Shown here piece by piece: positions 44,328-52,952 of a DNA stretch of 64,000 nt. The position numbers were made by a program, and so were the translations under genes. The notes below the pieces were generated by a model. That model had not been told where the DNA came from. It saw only the letters and a list, made by a program, of their open reading frames with translations, and searched no databases. Origin of the DNA: Siphonodentalium dalli (taxonomy: Eukaryota > Mollusca > Scaphopoda > Gadilida > Siphonodentaliidae); NCBI GenBank assembly GCA_032622095.1, contig CP136064.1, forward strand, positions 112,890,004 to 112,954,003, in the 5' to 3' direction. Position 1 is the stretch's first letter; each line of letters begins with the position of its first letter.

Positions 44328-44530
44328 ATTTTGTGAACACTCTGAAGTATTCATTTTTATACGATTGACACCAATTTAAAGAACATATATATATATATGT
44401 TCTTTAAATTTGGTGTCAATCGTATAAAAATGAATACTTCAGAGTGTTCACAAAATGATTTTGTGATATATCACAAAACCATTTTTGAATACTCTACAGC
44501 ATTCATTTTTCATCAGATTGACACCAAAAT
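44328..44530. mobile_element. Foldback (MITE-like) element with a third, direct arm
   Basis: The left arm (44328-44390) and right arm (44391-44455) are reverse complements over about 63 bp with a single-base indel. They meet in an ATAT tract, so the DNA could form a nearly loop-free hairpin. Immediately after it comes the 20-bp palindrome TTTTGTGATATATCACAAAA, then a diverged direct copy of the left arm (about 44478-44530) that keeps TCATTTTT and GATTGACACCAA. The preceding AGCCATCTTGATTATA recurs at 55915 within another inverted repeat. The element has no coding capacity. It is either a non-autonomous DNA transposon or a palindromic duplication. Confidence 0.8.
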
Positions 44531-44633
44531 TTCATATTTCATATTCGCATGATATTGATATATTCGATTCATAGAATTCGAATATTTATAATTATTCGAG
44601 GTTCATTTCTTAAATATTAAAGGGTTTATTATG

Positions 44634-44765
44634 CCCCCGATCTCCGATGGAGATTTGGGGGTATATAGTGACGCACTCCCTCCGTCCGTCCGTCTGTACG
44701 AACGTTTCAACTCATAACTTGGGCAAGATCATTAATATATCATTAAAATTATTGACGGCATTGTC
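44634..44765 (+). repeat. Dispersed repeat head: hairpin plus CCGTCC run
   Basis: A hairpin at 44634-44661, with CCCCC/GGGGG ends and ATCTCC/GGAGAT inside, is followed by TATATAGTGACGCACTCC and repeated CCGT units (CCGTCCGTCCGTCTG). A related segment with TGTATTATGCTGCATGTCTGTCTGT lies at about 54160-54215. Such CCGTCCGT-bearing repeats are dispersed widely in lophotrochozoan genomes. I see no coding function. Confidence 0.6.
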
Positions 44766-45459
44766 CATCTTGATCTTGGAGGGAATTTAATGCACTTAAT
44801 TGAAATGAAGGCATTAATTCTGTTTTAAAATATGGTCAAACTTTTTTTAATGCTGCTTTCAGTTCATTAAACTTGAAGCTTTTGATGGCATTATATACAC
44901 ACTTTACAAGAAATAATGATTTTTTAAGCACATCAATATGATATGGGAACTAATTGGAAGCATTTTAATGAAATCACCTCAATTTTTAATGCTTTTCTCC
45001 TTAAATTCTTGTTTTTGTTGGAGTTACTTAAAATATAGAAAACAAAGTTTAAGGACATATTTTAATGATTTAATGACATTTTGATGACATTTTGATGATG
45101 TTTTAATGAATTATGCATGCAGTAGTGATATGTCACCCTACAGCACAACTCGAAATGGAATAACTGATAAAAAAAATTGTATATTAATTGTATATACTTT
45201 AGAAAATACCGGAAATGACCGGGAATAATGGAGCCAAACACATATACATGTGTTCGCCGATGGACATAGTTGAAAAGGAGTATTGAGGCAAAATTAATAT
45301 ATTGGAATTTTTTCGTAAATTTCGAGAAAATCACCATTTGGGATTCAAAATCATTTAGCCTCGATTTACTGATATTTAAAAATTAGAAATCCATATTTTT
45401 GTTCTTTGCTGCTTCAAGTTTGTTCTGAACAAAATAATTAGTAGTTGTTTTCTTTTCAG
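44766..45459. other. AT-rich intergenic or intronic DNA
   Basis: No convincing coding region. The stretch is enriched in TTTAATG/CATTAAT words. At 45061-45104 it contains a short imperfect tandem of about 11 bp built on ATGACATTTTG. The end (45436-45459) is a polypyrimidine tract closing in TTTTCTTTTCAG, a good splice-acceptor match for the exon-like segment that follows. Confidence 0.5.
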
Positions 45460-45663
45460 CATCCACAGGATTCTTCATCTTTTGAGGACGAGGATAGCAT
45501 AGGCAATTTAGGGTCCACATCAGTACCTTAAGTTGAAGCCAGATATCATTTTCTTAGAGGATAAAATCGATCGGATTCAGATCGGATTCAGATCGGATTC
45601 AGATCGGAGAACTCCATTGCTGACATTTTGAAAGAATTACCTGCCCTGAGAATTCCAGAACAG
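45460..45663 (+). pseudogene. Exon-like segment A, interrupted by stops
   Basis: The segment is bounded by a strong acceptor (TTTTCTTTTCAG ending at 45459) and a strong donor (CAG then GTATGT at 45664). Its length of 204 bp is a multiple of three. In the phase-0 frame it starts with an acidic, coding-like stretch (SSSFEDEDSIGNLG) and ends with ENSIADILKELPALRIPEQ, both with good codon character. The same frame holds two TAA stops, near 45529 and 45556, and an 11-bp tandem repeat between the two good parts. Either this is a decayed exon or the first part is the end of a coding region. The final part joins in frame to segment B at 47090. I recognise no protein family. Confidence 0.35.
45569..45609 (+). 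repeat. 11-bp tandem repeat (GATCGGATTCA) x3.7
   Basis: Three full copies of GATCGGATTCA and a partial fourth lie inside exon-like segment A. Because 11 is not a multiple of three, copy-number change here shifts the reading frame. That may have contributed to loss of the frame. Confidence 0.95.
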
Positions 45664-46147
45664 GTATGTACTATTTCATGCCTTTCACTATACTATATTG
45701 CACAGATAAAATTTAGAGTGATTCTTCAAGGCAGAATCGCTTTTGCTACTAAGTTACTGTGACAAATAGTTAAGTTTACAAATAGTTTAGATAAGTATGC
45801 TACCATTTAAACTGCTACAATGTTATAACATGGTGCACAGAAAGCATTATACATGTATGTGGATGGACTAGTTGAAAATATGGATTATGCATACTGATAT
45901 ATATTCCACTAGAAAATAAATAATAAATTTGTGCATCACAGTGCATGCATGCTTTTCGAATAAAAATTGACTGAGACACAAGAAATCAATTTTGTGCACT
46001 GTGCAGCCTAATGTACCACTTTTGTTTTGGTGTATAGGTTCCTGGTTTCAAGTATAAGCAAAAGGTTTTACATCATTCCCGACATTTCTTCTGTATGTCT
46101 CTTGTGTTACACACACAATTTAATTTATGCCAATACGTTTTGCATTT
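45664..46147. other. Intron-like AT-rich DNA
   Basis: The stretch begins with a GTATGT donor and shows no convincing coding frame. Repeated short words such as TGTGCACTGTGCA and CAGTGCATGCATGC occur near 45940-46010. I see no recognisable element here apart from the start of the triplicated repeat that follows. Confidence 0.4.
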
Positions 46148-46735
46148 TAGCTCAGCAACCAATGCTCGGATTTCAACGAAACTTGGTGAGCTGATGGATC
46201 ACCTTGTGGGGGGGGGGGAGATATCACCATGGCGCGGGTTTCTCCCATTAATTTCAGAGTTATGCCCCTTTTCTAAGAATTGTGTCAGTTCAAACATTAT
46301 GTACTATAGCTCACCAACCGTTGACTGTATCTGAACGAAACTTGGTATGCTGGTGGACCACCAAGGGGGGGGGGTATCACTGTATCGCAGGTTTTTCCTA
46401 TCTGTTCTTTCCAGAGTTATGCCCGTTCTTGACTTGGGAAATTTGCGAATTTTCCATCTGAACTTTTCACACTATAGCTCACCAACCGCTGGCTGGATCC
46501 AACTGAAACTTGTTGTGATGGTGGACCAACTTTGGGGAAAGCATATCCACATGGTGTGGTTTTTGCCTATCCATTCATTTGAGAGTTATGCCTCTTTTGA
46601 CTTGAAAAAGAAATATTTATCTGAATATCTTATATATGGGAATTAAAAGAACACCAGTGGTGTTAATGGTTTCACTTTTGCGATAGCCACCATCGAGGGC
46701 ATATGCACCGGTTGCAGTGCACACCTCTTGTTAGT
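46148..46735 (+). repeat. Triplicated 160-bp molluscan-type dispersed repeat
   Basis: Three diverged tandem copies start at TAGCTC (46148, 46307, 46475; spacings 159 and 168 bp). Each contains AACGAAACTTGGT-like and CAGAGTTATGCCC-like phrases, and the first two carry a G-run of 10 or more bases. The last is followed by TCACTTTTGCGATAGCC and a TGCAC...GTGCA hairpin near 46701-46725. Open frames across it follow the repeat rather than codon structure and are not genes. The layout of tandem cores with a hairpin-like terminal part resembles non-autonomous Helitron-related (pearl/HINE-type) elements, but no CTRR terminus is clear here. Confidence 0.65.
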
Positions 46736-47089
46736 AATAGGGGTGTAAAAAAATTACGAAATCATCATACTGTTTTCCAATATCTGCTATATTTTGAGTT
46801 GGTGTAAACATATTCTTCTGAGCAATTGGAAAAATATACTTCAAATAACGAGTTGAATAACAAATATCGGAAAACAGAAATGTTGTATATGTCTAATACA
46901 TCGTAATTGCAATGATGCTTTTGAAAATAAGTGAATAGCTTACAGTGTTTCACCTGGGAATTAATTTTGATATTGATGCCCATGCCTAGACAGTTCTGAT
47001 GCTTTCAGTCCACTGATTGTATACTTAAAGCTTTAGCATTCTGTCGTTTACATTATAGCTTCTGAGGGAGATGACTTATCATTCTGCAG
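46736..47089. other. Intron-like DNA upstream of exon-like segment B
   Basis: AT-rich, with no supported coding frame on either strand. It ends in TTATCATTCTGCAG, a plausible splice acceptor directly before 47090. Confidence 0.4.
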
Positions 47090-47305
47090 TTTGAATTCAA
47101 TGAACAACAAAACTTAACTGAGCTGATGGATCCCATTCTTCAAGATGTTCAGAATCTGCCCAGGTGTCAAGCATTGTTATCGCAAATGAACAAAAAGCTT
47201 GACTGCATCATTGAGGAGGACCAGTTGAAATGTAAAGTTTTCAGTAGGCCTACCATGTGCAAACATTTCCAGAATAAATATATTAGCGAAACAGATTTTT
47301 CATAG
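47090..47305 (+). CDS. Exon-like segment B of an unrecognised gene
   Basis: An open phase-0 frame of 71 codons follows an acceptor (CATTCTGCAG ending at 47089) and runs to TAG at 47303-47305. It encodes a hydrophilic, probably helical polypeptide rich in Q, N, E and L, for example FEFNEQQNLTELMDPILQ and then LSQMNKKLDCIIEEDQL. A donor-like GTAAAG at 47232 could end the exon at 47231 in phase 1, since the codon quality falls after that point. Phase and direction fit the end of segment A at 45663 (phase 0). No start codon or promoter is identified. I do not recognise the family. The stop-interrupted segment A raises the possibility that the whole locus is a pseudogene. Confidence 0.45.
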   Translation, partial: FEFNEQQNLTELMDPILQDVQNLPRCQALLSQMNKKLDCIIEEDQLKCKVFSRPTMCKHFQNKYISETDFS

Positions 47306-47319
47306 TAGAGTATATGTAT

Positions 47320-47504
47320 ATCTTACAATTAATTTCACCGAGAAATCGTCCCACTGCATGTAGAAACCACCGACCCCGGAAAGCAACTGACAAACTTGCC
47401 CAGATAACACGATTCCAGTCACTCTCACTATGACGGGATTCGAACCAGCGCCGTCAGCGCTGGACGGCCTGTGGCTCTACCGAGTGGACCACCGGGGGCT
47501 CCTC
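47320..47504 (-). mobile_element. tRNA-derived SINE
   Basis: Reading the minus strand from 47504, a tRNA-like head carries an A-box-like TGGTCCACTCGG (47491-47480) and a B-box GGTTCGAATCC (47446-47436). A stem GCCGTC/GACGGC with a 7-nt loop sits where the anticodon arm would be. The acceptor arms do not pair, so it is not a functional tRNA. The body that follows (AAGTTTGTCAGTTGCTTTCC, then GGTCGGTGGTTTCT) resembles the conserved central domains of metazoan SINEs. Transcription would be by RNA polymerase III from the internal boxes, and movement would depend on a LINE partner, as known for SINEs. The element lies just beyond exon-like segment B. I see no clear target-site duplication. Confidence 0.8.
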
Positions 47505-47538
47505 AACTTGGAGTCCAAGTTGAGAGTGATTGTACTTG

Positions 47539-47596
47539 ATATGAATGGGGTTATTTTCAAATTTGGCATATGAATGGGGTTATTTGCAAATTTGGC
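47539..47596 (+). repeat. 29-bp direct duplication
   Basis: Two adjacent copies of a 29-bp unit beginning ATATGAATGGGGTTATTT and ending CAAATTTGGC differ at one base. A minor local tandem duplication. Confidence 0.95.
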
Positions 47597-47967
47597 AAAC
47601 AGTGGATATGTATGTTTATACATATGAAATTCTGAGTACCCAACATTTTAGAGACCCAATAAATGGTTTAAATAAAATGTGCAGTTATTTCCCGTAATTT
47701 AAATCACAGTTGGGTGAGTTGACTGTTAGTCCATATGCCTCCCAAAAATGGCCCTCATAATATGAGTGAGGCAGCCGTCTATGGTCCGCAGTCTCTAGTT
47801 CAGGTAGACTACTGTGTATATGGGCTATCGTCTGCTTCAAAATGACAGGTCTGTATGCAGTCTGGTAATAACTAGACCAAGGTTTCCTTACAATCAACTC
47901 TCAGTCTAGAGACACCGGTATTAAAATTCATTTCCGCGATGAACGGGCAATTCCCTTCTGGCGACAG
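47597..47967. other. Non-coding stretch between SINE and helicase fragment
   Basis: A minus-strand open frame at 47897-47685 has no recognisable domain and begins after unrelated sequence. I do not support it as a gene. Nothing else is identifiable. Confidence 0.4.
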
Positions 47968-48202
47968 CTAATTAATATTCATGTTTCCAAATATAGCACT
48001 GTTTACTTTTTTGATTGGAGTTATTTGATGCGGCAGACCTTTCCCGTAACCTGTAGGAAGAATAGCTAACACATCTTTTTATTGTTATTAATAAACTCCT
48101 CAGAATAAGCTCCTGTTCTTGCTTCAGTGAATCAATACCAATTTTCTTCAAAACGTTCTTAATTACAATTTCTAGAATTTGTATTTCGTCAGAGTCTGCC
48201 AT
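47968..48202 (-). pseudogene. RecQ-like DNA helicase, frameshifted N-terminal fragment
   Basis: From ATG at 48202 (minus strand) the frame encodes MADSDEIQILEIVIKNVLKK and then a stretch with KQEQELILRSLL (residues 27-38). This matches the motif 0 region of RecQ-family ATP-dependent 3'-5' DNA helicases. At a run of five A (plus-strand T-run 48076-48080) the frame shifts by one base. The new frame reads DVLAILPTGYGKGLPHQ, an unmistakable motif I (Walker A) block, encoded around 48031-48075. In the family the P-loop is normally GxGKS/T; here the last residue is G, so ATP binding would be impaired. A stop follows at 47968-47970, or a GTAAAC donor just after the motif. Motifs Ia-VI are not found in the window. 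One extra A in the homopolymer would explain the break, as a pseudogene or as a sequencing error. RecQ-like fragments are often multiplied in mollusc and cnidarian genomes. Confidence 0.7.
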
Positions 48203-48264
48203 TGTTTTAGCGTAGTGTCGCTTTCATCTAGCATTTCCGCCTTCGGTAATACTTATTTTTAGAA

Positions 48265-48380
48265 CTATTGGGCGGTGCTTATATGAATAATTACTATTGA
48301 GGGCAGAATGTGAATAGGTAATGGGATTTGCAGGCAGTTATTGATTGGTCGAGCAACGCATTGCCTGGTGCGTATTGGTT
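48265..48380 (-). promoter_or_regulatory. Possible CCAAT/GC-box promoter of the helicase fragment
   Basis: Upstream of the minus-strand ATG at 48202 the plus strand carries ATTGG at 48267-48271, 48344-48348 and 48374-48378. These are three CCAAT boxes in the minus-strand sense, and a GC-box-like GGGCGGTG lies at 48270-48277. They lie about 65-175 bp upstream of the start codon, a normal range for NF-Y and Sp-type sites. Function is inferred from motifs only. Confidence 0.35.
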
Positions 48381-48516
48381 GGATTTCTCCCGTTTGAAAT
48401 AAATTATTCCATGAATGTCTCAAGACTGCAAGTTGAAAGTAATGAAAATTAGGTCTAGTTTAATAAGACTGGTCTGTATGTTACTCTGGAGTTAAATATC
48501 AGAAAAAGGGCATTTG

Positions 48517-48631
48517 TTTTTCTGCTTTGCCATGGGTTATGGATGCGTGTTGGTCTGACAAAGTTATGTGTGTATGCTTTACACACTTTGACAAACCCAA
48601 CCTGCATCCATACACCATGGAATGCAGAAAA
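48517..48631. repeat. Foldback element with about 50-bp arms
   Basis: The left half (48517-48570) containing TCTGCTTTGCCATGG and TTATGGATGC is the imperfect reverse complement of the right half (48580-48631) containing GCATCCATACACCATGG and AATGCAGA. The arms are separated by a short GTATGCTTTACAC loop. No coding potential; probably a MITE remnant. Confidence 0.75.
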
Positions 48632-49574
48632 TAAGCATTCAGTTTTTGAATATTAAATCTTGATTGAAAATCAGGCCAAACTTATATATTGAATAGAATG
48701 TGTATCTATAGGGTGCATATCCCTGTTTCTTTCTCAAGTTTGCCCATACGAGAGATTATTTGTTAATAAACTTGGACAAGAATGATGTTATAATCATAAC
48801 AAAAATGTCTTGACATTTATTAGTTTACCGCTAAGATGAAGATAACTCTTTTCGTGTTATTGAATAAAAATAACAGCCACACTGGTGGTCGATTTATATC
48901 ATGTGCCATAATAATGTTTTTTCCCCAAAATTCTGGTCAATATGTAACATGTTTTGACATGCGAAGTTAAAAGGAGTAATCGCAACGCATTTATCATTGG
49001 CTATAAGGGAAAAGGCACAAGTCAATCAATTGCTTGTCATAATATGTTGTGTTCTGAAATCACATATGTATATGCAAGAAAAATACTGAAACCGGAACCG
49101 TTACTCGACTACTTTTGTGTGGAAACACCGAAAACCAATACTGATCTAAAATTTAATTTCAGTCATAGTCTGTTAGGCACTTATACTATATATCTGCATT
49201 TCACAGAATATTTTATTAGTTTAATATTATGTTCGCGGGTACACCACTAGAAAATAATTGTGCATGGCTTTGTTATATTATGATGTCTCGGTTTTGAAAT
49301 CATTTCCACATATTTCTTTGTCGACAATATCACAACATTTGCACTTCATCGGTAAGATAAAGTTACCTCACTTTGTGATGTGATCAATTAAAATAAACTA
49401 CATCCATGTTCCTTTGTTATCATCGGTTTTAAATTTTCTCCAAAAGTCATGATAAATTATTTGTATTTGCGAAGTTAAATTGGGTCGGTGATGTGACCAT
49501 GAGCAAAACAGCATCAGGTTTAGGTGAATAGGTGTAAGGGAGGACATCCACAAATTACTTACACTTTAGAAGCG
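48632..49574. other. Unannotated AT-rich DNA
   Basis: An open frame at 48954-49250 (98 codons) starts with TTG and shows no family resemblance, splice context or start-codon context. I do not support it. No repeat with a second copy in the window was noticed here. Confidence 0.4.
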
Positions 49575-49930
49575 AAAAATTATTGATCATATTTATGCTC
49601 AAGCGCAAATAAGGTACACATGTTAAAATCGCATCCCATATGGGTGAACCACCGAATGTTCTTTATTAGACCGATCGGTCTAAAAAGTCTAGACCAATCT
49701 GTCTAAATTCTTCCTGTCAGTACCTTCTCTGACACCGGTCTAACTAAATTGTAAGAGAAGGAACTCCCAAATGTAGGTCAGTAGGTGTGTCAGAGGAAAG
49801 CATTTTCACAGTTATTCCTTATTTGCGCAAAAGTGCAAATTATTTATTCTTGAGCACAAATTATTTACGCTTGAGCACAAATTATTTACAAATGAGCACA
49901 AATCATTATCATTTATTCTTAAGCACAAAT
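49575..49930. repeat. Interspersed GAGCACAAAT tandem with inverted flanks
   Basis: Units starting GAGCACAAATTATTTA or close variants recur at 49833, 49852, 49873, 49894 and 49921 (spacing 19-27 bp). At the left edge CAAGCGCAAATAAGG (about 49601) is the approximate reverse complement of CCTTATTTGCGCAAAAG (49817). The block is therefore bracketed by inverted copies. Inside is the perfect palindrome TAGACCGATCGGTCTA (49667-49682), with GTCTAGAC-like words around it. It is probably a decayed non-autonomous element. Confidence 0.55.
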
Positions 49931-50376
49931 GGATCACCCAGACCTGTTTTATAATATTTCATTAATTAATCATTTAATCAAAATGAAGATAATTATGTCA
50001 CAACATAGACATAACTAAAAGATGGGCTTACTAAGGCTAAGGGGTTACTTATACAACCCCACCCACTGAATATTTATTGTTTTAAATATAATAACTTGAT
50101 GGTAACATCAGCTGTATGATGCAATATGTATATCGACATAACTGCATCGTTCAATGAATGGACCCGATATTTACGACCTATTTTAATCATGCAACGAATT
50201 GCAAAACAAAAAATATTACATGTATTCGTATTTTAGAATTATTGAAAATTATGAAATTAGCACATGCTGCAAGCCCACTGAGCTCACTTGTGTCTACTTA
50301 ATGCCCACGGACGCAAACAGGTAAGGTCATATAGGTAGCAAATTACGGCATACAAACAGGTCTGGCAAATGTGAGA
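49931..50376. other. No feature seen
   Basis: AT-rich single-copy-looking sequence without convincing open frames, hairpins or homology to other parts of the window. Confidence 0.4.
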
Positions 50377-50417
50377 ATACAGCTACAATAGCTGCATCCA
50401 GCTAACCTAGCTGTATT
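50377..50417. repeat. Small inverted repeat rich in CAGCT
   Basis: AATACAGCTA (50377-50386) and TAGCTGTATT (50408-50417) are perfect inverted arms. Further AGCTG/CAGCT words lie between them. Confidence 0.85.
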
Positions 50418-50558
50418 CAGCTAATGAAAGCTATATATTATACTCTCAAACCGGCTTTTTTTTATAATAAACTAGAAGTGCTAATTTGCTGCATCAAAAT
50501 CAGGCTACCATATTCTCCGGCCACCCTCAACCAAATCAAAACCCTCACTTGTTTTCTA

Positions 50559-50822
50559 ACTCGGTTAGCTGGGACAACTCGGTTGACGTTCACGCAACTA
50601 GTTAATCATCTAGCTGTCTTTGAATCACGCGTCACGACATAATGTCAGCACGCCCATAACTGAGTGGCTTTGGTAGTGATTAAACGTCACTCACACGATG
50701 CGAGCATTTTATTGGCTAACGTCACATCAAGTTACAATAAATGGTGTTATGTTCCAGACTTTCATCCCAGCTAGTTGGGATGACTCGCTGTTACGCAAGC
50801 CAAGCTGTTCCCGCTAACCCAG
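50559..50822. repeat. Foldback element with GGTTAGC-type arms
   Basis: The left arm (about 50559-50615; CTCGGTTAGCTGGGACAACT, then a GCAACTAGTT part) is the imperfect inverse of the right arm (about 50766-50822), which ends GTTCCCGCTAACCCAG. Direct GTTAGCGGGAAC-like and GGGACAACTCGGTT words continue to about 50870, so more than one duplication occurred. It probably represents a MITE or the ends of a decayed DNA transposon. Confidence 0.6.
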
Positions 50823-51191
50823 TTGTCCCGGTTAGGCAGGATGGGACAACTCGGTTTGCCGAGTTGCCCCGGCTCATGTAATAGCACACCATTATTTTAG
50901 TGAGAAATGGTTCAAAGCACAGAGGACCGAGGCACCCGGCAGACCGGGTTGGGCCGGCTAAGTGCCACCGCACACGCTGCGATTAAAATCGTAAGTGGGG
51001 AATATCGCAGGAGGAAGCATCCAATGCGCATGCCCACGACAATATCGTAGCCAAATCGTAGCAATCAAGTGCTGTTTGATTTTACCAGGAAAATCGTGGC
51101 ATGACCTTGGCAATGTGCGCGATCCTAACTGTCACATGACCACTGTAGCACTGGTCATGTTGTAAATACCACGAAAAGAAAACATTCAAAA
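50823..51191. other. GC-richer non-coding stretch
   Basis: The stretch holds inverted GGGACAACTCGGTTTGCCGA-type words and a small hairpin at about 51139-51160 (TGACCACTG...CACTGGTCA). Base composition is clearly higher in GC than the surroundings, compatible with the interior of an older mobile element. A minus-strand open frame of 60 codons here has no recognisable features. Confidence 0.4.
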
Positions 51192-51320
51192 ATGGCGCAA
51201 AGTTTACAAACTTCTTGCACTTACAAAAATGAGGCCACATTGGTGGAGATGTGGTGCGACAGGGAGTGCAGGCCTATACCACATATCGGGCAAGGAGTAG
51301 AGGGCTGCCGCAATTGTTGA
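51192..51320 (+). CDS. Small open frame of 42 codons, possible first exon
   Basis: ATG at 51192 has a good animal start context (AAAAATGGCG). The product begins MAQSLQTSCTYKNEATLVEM, then W, C, D, and ends at TGA 51318-51320. The spacing of aromatic residues around TLVEMW faintly resembles the first helix of Myb/SANT or MADF-like domains that accompany Harbinger-type transposons, but this is too short to assign. The GC-richer flank with inverted repeats to its left would fit such an element. Low confidence. Confidence 0.18.
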   Translation: MAQSLQTSCTYKNEATLVEMWCDRECRPIPHIGQGVEGCRNC

Positions 51321-51632
51321 AATTAAATTGGGGCAGCTGAGCCTGTTGAGTTGACATTGAAATCACACCAAATTTTATTGTAATATTGTAATCGACCCAC
51401 TCTACCCGCTGTCAGTTCATAATCCAGCTAATCCACATTACTTCATGATTGGGAAATCATCAGACAAAAATAATGTAATTGTTCTTGCAAAGAGTTGATA
51501 TTTCTCTTGGTGGGGGGGGGGATGTTTTCAGGGCATGTATGCCGGAGTGGGTGTGTTGTCGATGGGACCAAAAACAAATTTCCGCAACTCAAATTTTTTT
51601 TTCCTGCATGTTTTTTGACTGTTTTTGTAATG
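51321..51632. other. No gene seen; contains a G-run
   Basis: Non-coding-looking sequence with a run of ten G at about 51512-51521. Overlapping open frames on both strands (51443-51692) are fixed by neither start nor splice context and are not supported. Confidence 0.4.
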
Positions 51633-51850
51633 AGGTACTCAATCCGATCAGACATTCCTAAATTACTATTTCTTTGGCTTCGGTGCTATTAAGTAGTTTA
51701 AACAGAAAACTCGAGCGGTAATAATTTACTATATCTATATCTGATCACGCTGAGCTTTGACAGGTAGGTTCCTTGACTCGATTCAAATATGTTTTAACCC
51801 CGAAGCCAAAGAAATACTAATTTAGGAGCGTCTGATCGGATTGAGTACCT
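51633..51850. mobile_element. 218-bp MITE with 51-bp terminal inverted repeats
   Basis: The left terminus (51633-51683) begins AGGTACTCAATCCGATCAGA and ends CTTTGGCTTCGG. The right terminus (51800-51850) is its reverse complement with three mismatches. The interior holds no open frame. A longer relative with matching ends lies at about 53126-53475, which shows that this is a family and not a chance palindrome. The superfamily is not assigned, since no target-site duplication is obvious. Confidence 0.9.
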
Positions 51851-52728
51851 TTAAACACATTAGAAGAAGAGAAATAATGTAATTCTAACTGCTAAACTGG
51901 CTGCAGGCAGTTATCGTGTTGTATTTTGTTGCAAATTTTGAAATCCAAGACGGCCGCTGGCAGCCATGTTTTTTTTAGCCGATTGAACCCAAAATGACAC
52001 ATTCCTATTTACATGTTATGTTAACATCCATGAATGCACAGAAATTCATATACAGCTGTTTACAGTGAATTCCCTCCCCCCCCCCCCCACCCTCGCAAAT
52101 CTCTGTATTAGTGATAAAAGGGGGGTTGGGTGTCCAAATATGGTCGAAAAAAATATTTTCCGAACTCCCCCCTCTTATCCAGTTAGGATTCTCTCTTAAC
52201 CATAATATGGTAATACAGACCAAATAAGGAATTTACTATGATAGTATTGTGAGTTGTAAGTTGTAGATGTACCAAACACAAATCTAAATATAAGGAAACG
52301 ATGCATTATCGTGACTCTGCTTATAAACAATTCACTGCTCTTTTTGCTCGACTTGCATTTTCTCTGACACAAAGCGTGTTTTGTGAATAATATCACATTC
52401 ATATAATAATTATGCTATACTATATAATAGTATCTTCTTGAGGAAATTATCATAATTTGATAAATGTTATTTCTAAACTATAACCTAAATGAAGGCCGCC
52501 CGCCCCGAAGTCATGAAGAATGTGATTACTCACACCCCCACCCATGATGGGTATTTCACCTGTCATCAAACCATGCTACATGTATGACATGCCTGCAATA
52601 ATGTTTTCTTTGTTTGAAATCCTATATGTCGTGGCCAGTACATTGAAAAGATTTACATCCAGAACAATATGTGATATTTTAAGTAAATCTATAGATGTAC
52701 ATGTCATTTCATATACTAGCGCATGTCC
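51851..52728. other. Unannotated AT-rich DNA with a C-run
   Basis: Contains a run of about 16 C broken by A near 52075-52090 and several short open frames on both strands without start context or recognisable domains. Nothing else identified. Confidence 0.4.
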
Positions 52729-52952
52729 AAGCCTTGAAATGGAGTGTGCCTGTCATTCGCAGAATGAGGTCCCCAGAGGGTGAATTTATTGATGGTACCC
52801 CGCACAGTGGGCTAGCATCACCAAATACACCCTCTGGAGAGGTTCACAGAGTGTGAATTTGGTGATGCTACCCCACTATGTGGGGTACCATAACTAAATT
52901 CTTCCTCTGGGGACCTCATTCTGCAAATGACAGACACACTATTTCAAGGCTT
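52729..52952. mobile_element. 224-bp palindromic MITE (family copy 1)
   Basis: Left arm AAGCCTTGAAAT... (52729 onward) and right arm ...ATTTCAAGGCTT (to 52952) are inverted copies along more than 100 bp. They include GCAGAATGAGGTCCCCAGAG on the left and its inverse near 52905-52925, with a short centre. A second, shorter family member lies at 62013-62105. Non-coding. Confidence 0.9.

Noticed and set aside
46095-46646. Two open frames (79 and 99 codons)
   Set aside because: They run across the triplicated non-coding repeat, including its G-runs, and translate the repeat units.
47431-47500. A functional tRNA gene on the minus strand
   Set aside because: A and B boxes exist, but the acceptor arms do not pair and the anticodon arm is non-canonical. 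The sequence continues into a SINE body.
47685-47897. Minus-strand open frame of 70 codons as a second helicase exon
   Set aside because: It shows none of the helicase motifs Ia-III and has no acceptor at its start.
48954-49250. Open frame of 98 codons
   Set aside because: TTG start, AT-biased codons, no domain, no splice or promoter context.
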